64,000 nucleotides of DNA. It comes from Streptomyces diacarni (GTDB lineage Bacteria > Actinomycetota > Actinomycetes > Streptomycetales > Streptomycetaceae). The position numbers and the translations under genes are program-made. Shown here in pieces: positions 59,064 to 64,000 of the stretch. How positions within the stretch are numbered: the stretch's first letter is position 1; the number at the start of each line of letters is the position of its first letter. The stretch is from contig NZ_QOIN01000034.1 of assembly GCF_003323715.1 (NCBI RefSeq), positions 1 to 64,000 on the forward strand, read 5' to 3'. The notes beneath the pieces are model-generated. The model had not been told where the DNA came from. It saw only the letters and a list, made by a program, of their open reading frames with translations, and did not search any database.

Positions 59064-60061
59064 CCAAGACCCTCCTCGCCGGGGCCGCCGGCGCGGCTGT
59101 CGCGGTTGCTCCACCGGCTCAGCCCGTAGGACAGGGCGACGGTGACGGCGAGCAGGACCACCGAGGCCGCCGCCGCGAGGCCGTAGTTGTTGCGGGTGAA
59201 GGCGGCGTCGTAGATGTACATGTTCGGCGTGTAGCGGCCACCGACCACCGGCGTGGCCTGACTGAGCAGCATCGGCTCGGTGAACAGCTGGAGGGACCAG
59301 ATGAGCGTGAACATCACGACCATCACGCCGGAGCTGCGCACCAGCGGCACTTTGACGCGCAGCGCGGTGCGCACGGGCCCTGCGCCGTCCACGAGCGCCG
59401 CCTCCGTCAACTCGCGCGGCACGGCCTGGAGCGCGGCGTAGAAGAGGACGACGTTGTAGCCGAGGTTGCTCCACATCGCGATGTTGACGAGGGAGGGCAG
59501 CACGGTGTCCACGCCGAGCAGGTCGAGGGAGATGCCGCCCTTGCCGAGCAGTTCGACGACCGGGCTGAGTCCCGGCGTGTACAGGTACAGCCAGATGACG
59601 GCGGCGATGATGCCGGGTACGGCGTGCGGCAGGAACAGCGACAGCTGCGCGGTGCGCCGCAGCCTGGCCGCTCCCGAGTCGAGTAGCAGGGCCAACAGGA
59701 GCGCCAGCGCCACCATCGACGGAACGTAGATGAGGCAGTAGAGCGCCGTGGTGCCCAGTCCCGCCAGGAAGGTGGGGTCGGTGAGGACCGCCTCGTAGCT
59801 GCGCAGCCCCGCGAAGACGGTGCGTTCGGGGCCGAAGCCGAGCCCGGGCTGGTCGTCGCTGAAGAAGCTCAGATAGACGGCGCCGCCCACGGGGACGAGG
59901 AAGACGAGGACCAGCAGCACGAAGAACGGCGCCATCAGGGCGGCGCACGCCCCTCTCGCGCGCCGCCGCGCGGTTCTGCGCGTCCGCGCGGTACGGCCCT
60001 GGGACGTCGCCGCGGGCGCGAGGGTGCCCGCGGGGGCGGCGGGCGTCGGTGCGGTACTCAT
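59060..60061 (-). CDS. carbohydrate ABC transporter permease (MalF-type)
   Basis: The 333-residue protein starts at ATG 60061, overlapping the stop of the binding-protein gene. An Arg-rich tail precedes six to seven membrane helices. The EAA loop is LTEAALVDGAGPVRTALRVK with VPLV following (about residues 225-250). It forms a heterodimeric channel with the MalG-type protein. Overlapping start/stop codons with both neighbours indicate translational coupling. Confidence 0.9.
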   Translation of the reverse strand: MSTAPTPAAPAGTLAPAATSQGRTARTRRTARRRARGACAALMAPFFVLLVLVFLVPVGGAVYLSFFSDDQPGLGFGPERTVFAGLRSYEAVLTDPTFLAGLGTTALYCLIYVPSMVALALLLALLLDSGAARLRRTAQLSLFLPHAVPGIIAAVIWLYLYTPGLSPVVELLGKGGISLDLLGVDTVLPSLVNIAMWSNLGYNVVLFYAALQAVPRELTEAALVDGAGPVRTALRVKVPLVRSSGVMVVMFTLIWSLQLFTEPMLLSQATPVVGGRYTPNMYIYDAAFTRNNYGLAAAASVVLLAVTVALSYGLSRWSNRDSRAGGPGEEGLG

Positions 60062-61425
60062 CGCGCTCCCTCCCGCGCGTCGAGCCCGAGGGACTTCAGG
60101 TCCGGCATCGTCGAGCGCTGCCCTTCTTCCAGGGCGGCGAGGACGGTGCCCTCGCCGTCGCCCGCGCGGGCCAGCCCGGTCTGCACGGTCTTGAGGGTGG
60201 CCGTCATCCGCGGGCCCCACGTCCAGCGCCGCGAGATGTGCGCCGCCTCGCGCCGGAAGAGCGCGTAGATGTCCTGTCCGCCGAAGTAGCTGGTGTCCAT
60301 CGCCTCCCGGGCGACGGGCACAAGACCGCCGACGGCCGGGTACTGGGTGCTGATCCCGCTGGAGAGCCGGGCCCTGAGCGAGTCGGGGCTGGAGACCTGC
60401 CACTCGATGAAGTCCATGGCCGCCTTCGGGTGGGCGCTGTCCTTGGTGACGGCGAAGGTGGAGCCGCCCATCACGCCCAGGCGCGGGTGGCGGGGGTCCC
60501 ACTGGGGGAGCGGGGCCACGCCCCACTTGCCCTTCTGGCCCGGCTGGGCCGACATCATCCCGCCCGCGTCCCAGGCCGCGGTCACCTTGCCGAAGACCTC
60601 ACCGCGGCCGACCTGCGCGGTGCCGGCCTGCGTGTCGACGGGGCCCAGGAAGACCAGGTCCCGGTCGATGAGCCGCTGCCAGTAGGCTGCCACGTGGCGG
60701 GTCGGCCCGTCGGTCATGGACACGGTCCAGGTGGCGTCGCGGGTGTCGAACCAGCGGCCGCCCGCCTGCCAGGCGAGTCCGGCCAGGTGGTGGCCGCCGT
60801 CGGTGGGGAAGGTGGCGATCCGCGATCCTGGCGCCGCCCGCTTGACCTCGCGGGCGGCTTCCTCGAACTCGTCCCAGGTGCGGGGCACCTCGATGCCGTG
60901 CTTGTCGAACAGGTCGCGGCGGTAGAGGAAGACCATCGGTTCGACGTCCAGCGGCACGCTGAAGGTGCGGCCCTCGAACGTGGTGAGGTCGAGCGCCTGC
61001 GGCAGCAGTTTCTCGCGCAGCCGCGTGTCGATCAGGCCGGTGAGGTCGCGGGCCACGCCGTCGATGGCGAAGCCGGGCACCTGGGGGTACTCGATCGTCG
61101 CGACGTCGGGCGCGTTGCCCGCGCGGGCGGCGTTGCTCAGCTTCGCGTATCCGCCCTGTTGTCCGGAGGGGACCTGTTCGAAGTCGACGTGGACGCGGTT
61201 CTGGCTGCTGTTGTAGGCGTCCACGACCTCCTGGCTGCCGCGCAGGGCCGACCAGAACGTCAGGTGGACGGGCGCCCCGGCGCGCTCCGCCACCGCGCCG
61301 GCGCCGCCGCCCGAGCAGGCGGCGGTCAGCAGCAGCGGCAGCGCGGCGAGCGCCGTCAGGAGGGAACGGGCGGTGCGGAGGGTGCGGGTAGTGCGGGAGT
61401 GCCGCGGAGAACGTCGGCCGTGCAC
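60058..61425 (-). CDS. extracellular sugar-binding lipoprotein of an ABC importer
   Basis: The 455-residue protein starts at ATG 61425. The signal peptide ends in a lipobox (LPLLLTAAC, Cys near 37). The mature protein is a family-1 solute-binding protein: VHLTFWSALRGSQEVVDAYN, VDFEQVPSGQQGGYAKLSNA, VPLDVEPMVFLYRRDLFDKH, GIEVPRTWDEFEEAAREV and LGVMGGSTFAVTKDSAHPKA. VEPMVFLYRRDLFDK is typical of CUT1 binding proteins for oligosaccharides. It is the first gene of the operon. A 13-bp operator-like sequence at 61514 lies 88 bases upstream. Confidence 0.92.
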   Translation of the reverse strand: MHGRRSPRHSRTTRTLRTARSLLTALAALPLLLTAACSGGGAGAVAERAGAPVHLTFWSALRGSQEVVDAYNSSQNRVHVDFEQVPSGQQGGYAKLSNAARAGNAPDVATIEYPQVPGFAIDGVARDLTGLIDTRLREKLLPQALDLTTFEGRTFSVPLDVEPMVFLYRRDLFDKHGIEVPRTWDEFEEAAREVKRAAPGSRIATFPTDGGHHLAGLAWQAGGRWFDTRDATWTVSMTDGPTRHVAAYWQRLIDRDLVFLGPVDTQAGTAQVGRGEVFGKVTAAWDAGGMMSAQPGQKGKWGVAPLPQWDPRHPRLGVMGGSTFAVTKDSAHPKAAMDFIEWQVSSPDSLRARLSSGISTQYPAVGGLVPVAREAMDTSYFGGQDIYALFRREAAHISRRWTWGPRMTATLKTVQTGLARAGDGEGTVLAALEEGQRSTMPDLKSLGLDAREGAR

Positions 61426-61513
61426 GGTGGGTGCCTCCTTCGGGAGAGGAGGGGAACACCGGCATCCTGATCGCCCGAACGAATGAGGTCAATGGAGCGA
61501 TCAGAGGAAAGGA

Positions 61514-61526
61514 AAACGGTCAAACG
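61514..61526 (+). promoter_or_regulatory. candidate operator of the sugar operon
   Basis: AAACGGTCAAACG lies 88 bases upstream of the binding-protein start, in promoter range. The same 13 bases occur inverted at 62725-62737, just ahead of the adjacent regulator gene. It contains two AAACG half-sites separated by GTC. A site shared by a regulator gene and its neighbouring transport operon is a likely operator. Confidence 0.65.
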
Positions 61527-61579
61527 ATCGAGTGATGGCGGGTGTTGACGCTGCCAGGGCGCGGGGGAGCCGTGCCCGC

Positions 61580-62710
61580 TCAGTCCGCCGGGGCCCGCAC
61601 GGCCGAACCGCGGACCTTCAACTCGGGCAGCAGCTCCACCCGGCGCACCGCCTCGGGCGCCGCGCCCGTCGGCCGCCCCACCCGGTGCAGCAGCAGCTCG
61701 GCCGCCGCCCGTCCGATCGCCTCCGTCGGCGGGGCCACCGCCGTCAGCGGCGGGCTGCCCAGCGCCGCCACCACGTCGTCGTAGGCCACCACCGAACAGT
61801 CCTCGGGCACCCGCACGCCGCCCTCGCGCAACTGCTGCACCAGCATCAGCGCGTCCACGTCCGCGTGCAGCACCGCGGCGGTCGCGCCGTGCTCGCGCAG
61901 CACGGCGCGCAGATCCACCAGCGACGCCTCGTGCTCGTCCGTCCCCGGCCTGCGCGTCGGGTCGGGCGCCGAGGCGGCCGCGGAGCCCGCCGTGAGCACC
62001 ACGGCCCACTCCTCGACCTGTGGCCGCTGGGAGGCGATCTGCGCGAAGGCGGCGCGCAGCGTGCGGGCGGTCGGGCTGTCGTCCCGCGCCGCCAGCACGA
62101 TCCGCCGGTGCCCCAGCGAGACCAGGTGGTCGAGCGCCAGGTGCGCGCCGTACCAGTGGTCGCTGCACACCGAGTCGTGCGCGTGCAACGGGGAGCCCGG
62201 TGCGGGCCTGCGCTCCATCAGCACGGCGGGTACGGGCAGTTCGGCCAGCCACTGGGCGTCGAGCGCGGCCCCTTCCGCGCCGCGCCAGCGCGGCGAGACC
62301 AGCAGGCCGCGAGCGCCCTGCTCCAACGCCTGGCGGGCCATGGCCTCTTCGGCGCCGGGATGGTGCCGGGCGATGTGCAGGGCCATCCGCACCCCGGCCT
62401 CCTCCAGCGCGGCACGGGCGCCGCGTACCGCCTCGAAGAGGTAGGAGTGGTGCTCGGGCACGATCAGCCCGACCGCCGGAGCCGAGGCGTCCACCGGCGG
62501 GGCCCCGCGCTGCTCGGGAACGGAGGACAGCGACCGCGCCACCCCGTGCCCCCGCTGTACCTCGCCCCGGCGCGCCAGCTCCTCCACGTCGCGCCGCAGG
62601 GTGACGACGGAGACACCGAGTTCCTCGGCCAGCGCGGTGACCCGCACCTGGCCCCGTGCCCGTACCGCTTCCAGCACCCTCTCCCGCCTGGCGGCGGCCC
62701 CCTCGCGCAC
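61580..62710 (-). CDS. DeoR-HTH/LacI-sensor hybrid regulator
   Basis: The 376-residue protein starts at GTG 62710, eight bases after AAAGGG. The first 60 residues are a DeoR-type winged helix: RRERVLEAVRARGQVRVTAL and AEELGVSVVTLRRDVEELAR. The rest is a LacI/periplasmic-binding-protein-like sensor: VGLIVPEHHSYLFEAVRGAR, HLALDHLVSLGHRRIVLAAR, VVAYDDVVAALGSPPLTAVA, and PPTEAIGRAAAELLLHRVGR. Such hybrids regulate sugar operons in Streptomyces. It should sense the imported sugar and control the operon downstream. A matching operator lies 15 bases ahead of its own start, so autoregulation is likely. Confidence 0.88.
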   Translation of the reverse strand: MREGAAARRERVLEAVRARGQVRVTALAEELGVSVVTLRRDVEELARRGEVQRGHGVARSLSSVPEQRGAPPVDASAPAVGLIVPEHHSYLFEAVRGARAALEEAGVRMALHIARHHPGAEEAMARQALEQGARGLLVSPRWRGAEGAALDAQWLAELPVPAVLMERRPAPGSPLHAHDSVCSDHWYGAHLALDHLVSLGHRRIVLAARDDSPTARTLRAAFAQIASQRPQVEEWAVVLTAGSAAASAPDPTRRPGTDEHEASLVDLRAVLREHGATAAVLHADVDALMLVQQLREGGVRVPEDCSVVAYDDVVAALGSPPLTAVAPPTEAIGRAAAELLLHRVGRPTGAAPEAVRRVELLPELKVRGSAVRAPAD

Positions 62711-62724
62711 GGCGGTAACCCTTT

Positions 62725-62737
62725 CGTTTGACCGTTT
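62725..62737 (-). promoter_or_regulatory. candidate operator of the regulator gene
   Basis: CGTTTGACCGTTT, the exact reverse complement of the sequence at 61514-61526, lies 15 bases upstream of the regulator's start. Read along the gene it is AAACGGTCAAACG, immediately before the ribosome site. Binding here would block transcription or clearance, giving autorepression. Confidence 0.65.
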
Positions 62738-62857
62738 CTCCCTACGATACGGTCGCCCCGCGCCGGCGTCCCGGAAACCGGCGTCCCGAGAACCGGCGCC
62801 GCGGAAACCGGCGTCGCGCACCAGAAGCCGGGCGCCCCCGGGGTAGGTGTGTCAGAC

Positions 62858-62880
62858 CGTCACCGCCCAAGGGGGTGACG
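62858..62880. terminator. possible terminator after the NHLP-type transporter gene
   Basis: CGTCACC (62858-62864) pairs with GGTGACG (62874-62880), with a further short GC pairing inside, 14 bases beyond the stop of the leftward transporter gene. The stem is short, so the call is tentative. Confidence 0.5.
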
Positions 62881-62893
62881 ACTCGGTGACGTG

Positions 62894-64000
62894 TCAGTAC
62901 CTCTGGCGCCGCACCAGGTCGTGGAAGGGCCCCGCGGTGTCGGCGAGCAGGGCGGCAGGGGCGCCCTCCTGCACCACGCGCCCCTCGGACATGACCAGGA
63001 CGCGGTCGGCGTCCATGACGGTGGACAGCCTGTGGGCGATCACCACCCGGGTGGCCCGCAGGGCACGCGTGGACTCGGCCACCACCCGCTGGGTCTCGTT
63101 GTCCAGCGCGCTGGTCGCCTCGTCGAAGAAGAGGACGCGGGGACGGCGCACCAGGGCCTGAGCGATCATCAAGCGCTGCCGCTGGCCGCCGGAGACGGTG
63201 CCGCCGCCGTCGGACAGCACGGTGTGCAGGCCCATCGGCATGGCCTTGATGTCGTCGGCCACCCCCGCCATCCGTGCCGCCTCCCACACCTCCTCCAGCG
63301 GAAACGTCTCGGCGCCGCAGATGCACTCCAGGATGGAGCCCGCGTGCGGCTGCGCGTTCTGCAGCACGACCCCGCACTGGCGCCGCACCGCCGCCTGGTC
63401 GAGGGCGGCGAGGTCCTGCCCGTCGAAGCGGACCTCGCCCGAGGTGGGCCTCTCGAAGCCGATCAGCATGCGCAGCAGCGTCGACTTGCCGCAGCCGCTG
63501 GGCCCGACGACGGCGACGAACTCGCCGGGCCGCACCCGCAGGGTGACCCCGTCCAGCGCCAGCGGCCCGTCCTCGGTGTAGCGGAAGGCCACCTCGCGGG
63601 CCTCGATCAACCCGCTCAGCTCTCCCGGCCGCACGCTGCCGCCGCGTACCTCGGGCGCCTCCCGGAGCACAGGCTTGAGCTGTTCGTACATCGGCAGCGT
63701 GGCGGCGGCAGAGATCAGCGAGTTGGTCAGCTGCGTGACGGAGGTGAGCATCATCGTCATGGCCGTGGTGAAGGTGAGGAACCCACTGGGGCTCAGGGCG
63801 CCCCGGGCAGGGCCCGCCAGCAGCACGAACAGCAGCAGCATCGCCAGCGGCAGGTAGACCGCGTTGACGACCGTGCTGAGGTTGCGGACGCGGCCCACCC
63901 GCCGCTGGAGCTCGCGGCTGCGCGCGAAGTCGGTGGCCCAGGCCGCGTACGCGAACGACTCGGCCGCCGCGACGCGCAGCTTCGGCAGCCCGCGCAGCGT
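62894..64000 (-). CDS. NHLP-type bacteriocin-export ABC transporter, permease/ATPase (5' end off window)
   Basis: The gene reads leftward and enters from beyond 64000; 368 C-terminal residues are visible. The membrane part shows RGLPKLRVAAAESFAYAAWA, ELQRRVGRVRNLSTVVNAVY and helices to about 63700. The ATPase has Walker A GPSGCGKST, the Q-loop region VVLQNAQPHAGSILECICGA, DDIKAMPMGLHTVLSDGGGT, signature VSGGQRQRL, Walker B VLFFDEATSALD and H-loop VIAHRLST. The IxAMPMGxHTVxSxGGGTxSGGQ block is typical of NHLM/NHLP export ATPases (TIGR03797-like), which secrete RiPPs with nitrile-hydratase-like leaders. An N-terminal peptidase is not expected in this subunit. Confidence 0.85.
   Translation of the reverse strand, partial: TLRGLPKLRVAAAESFAYAAWATDFARSRELQRRVGRVRNLSTVVNAVYLPLAMLLLFVLLAGPARGALSPSGFLTFTTAMTMMLTSVTQLTNSLISAAATLPMYEQLKPVLREAPEVRGGSVRPGELSGLIEAREVAFRYTEDGPLALDGVTLRVRPGEFVAVVGPSGCGKSTLLRMLIGFERPTSGEVRFDGQDLAALDQAAVRRQCGVVLQNAQPHAGSILECICGAETFPLEEVWEAARMAGVADDIKAMPMGLHTVLSDGGGTVSGGQRQRLMIAQALVRRPRVLFFDEATSALDNETQRVVAESTRALRATRVVIAHRLSTVMDADRVLVMSEGRVVQEGAPAALLADTAGPFHDLVRRQRY

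Overview
The window is GC-rich actinomycete DNA and almost certainly Streptomyces or a close relative. The evidence is very strong third-position GC bias, GTG and TTG starts behind GGAGG-type ribosome sites, rare TTA codons, an actinobacterial RNase P RNA, a c-di-AMP riboswitch ahead of a LysM/transglycosylase gene, and families typical of Streptomyces (DUF6243, DUF6221, Rsm22-like, bifunctional primase/polymerase). No integrase, rRNA gene, complete tRNA gene or CRISPR array is visible.

Positions 1 to about 11,000 form a decaying mobile element. An IS5-family insertion sequence at the left edge cuts off the C-terminus of a VirB6/TrbL-like conjugation protein. The remnant conjugation operon reads leftward: a cell-wall hydrolase, a small membrane protein, a VirB8/TcpC-like protein and the VirB6-like protein. 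It is followed by a DNA methyltransferase, a NucS-like nuclease, a phage-type zinc-binding protein and several small hypothetical genes. Four genes in this stretch each need a single-base change in a homopolymer to restore their frame, whereas I found none in the rest of the window. At 10,963-10,987 lies a fragment of a tRNA-Thr(CGU), a likely attachment-site remnant. rnpB (11,264-11,681) opens the chromosomal backbone.

From 11.7 to 27 kb the genes look like ordinary chromosome: an FMN-dependent 2-hydroxyacid oxidase, a short-chain dehydrogenase, a Bcr/CflA efflux pump with a serine hydrolase, an Rsm22-like methyltransferase, a two-component system divergent from an ABC exporter, a carboxymuconolactone-decarboxylase-type protein, DDAH, a TetR regulator with three 15-bp operator-like palindromes facing a DUF6243 gene, a glycerophosphodiesterase and a primase/polymerase.

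From 27 to 44.4 kb lies a surface-polysaccharide locus. It holds a CDP-alcohol phosphotransferase, a TagD-like cytidylyltransferase, three glycosyltransferases, a Wzz/BY-kinase-like protein with a degenerate P-loop, a Wzx-like flippase, a Wzy-like polymerase, Gmd and Fcl for GDP-L-fucose, a polyprenyl-phosphate priming transferase, and a secreted beta-propeller/FN3/DNRLRE protein. Three of its genes carry TTA codons, suggesting bldA (developmental) control.

From 44.7 to 54.9 kb are an SDR/MerR pair, rtcB, a WXG-like secretion cassette followed by two tandem paralogous lipoproteins, an iron-box-controlled heme oxygenase, map, and the riboswitch-controlled cell-wall lysis gene. From 55 to 62.7 kb is a carbohydrate operon (binding protein, two permeases, 2-hydroxyacid dehydrogenase, DUF2264 protein) next to a DeoR/LacI hybrid regulator; one 13-bp operator-like sequence is shared by both promoters. 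The right edge holds most of an NHLP-type bacteriocin-export ABC transporter, hinting at a RiPP gene cluster just outside the window.
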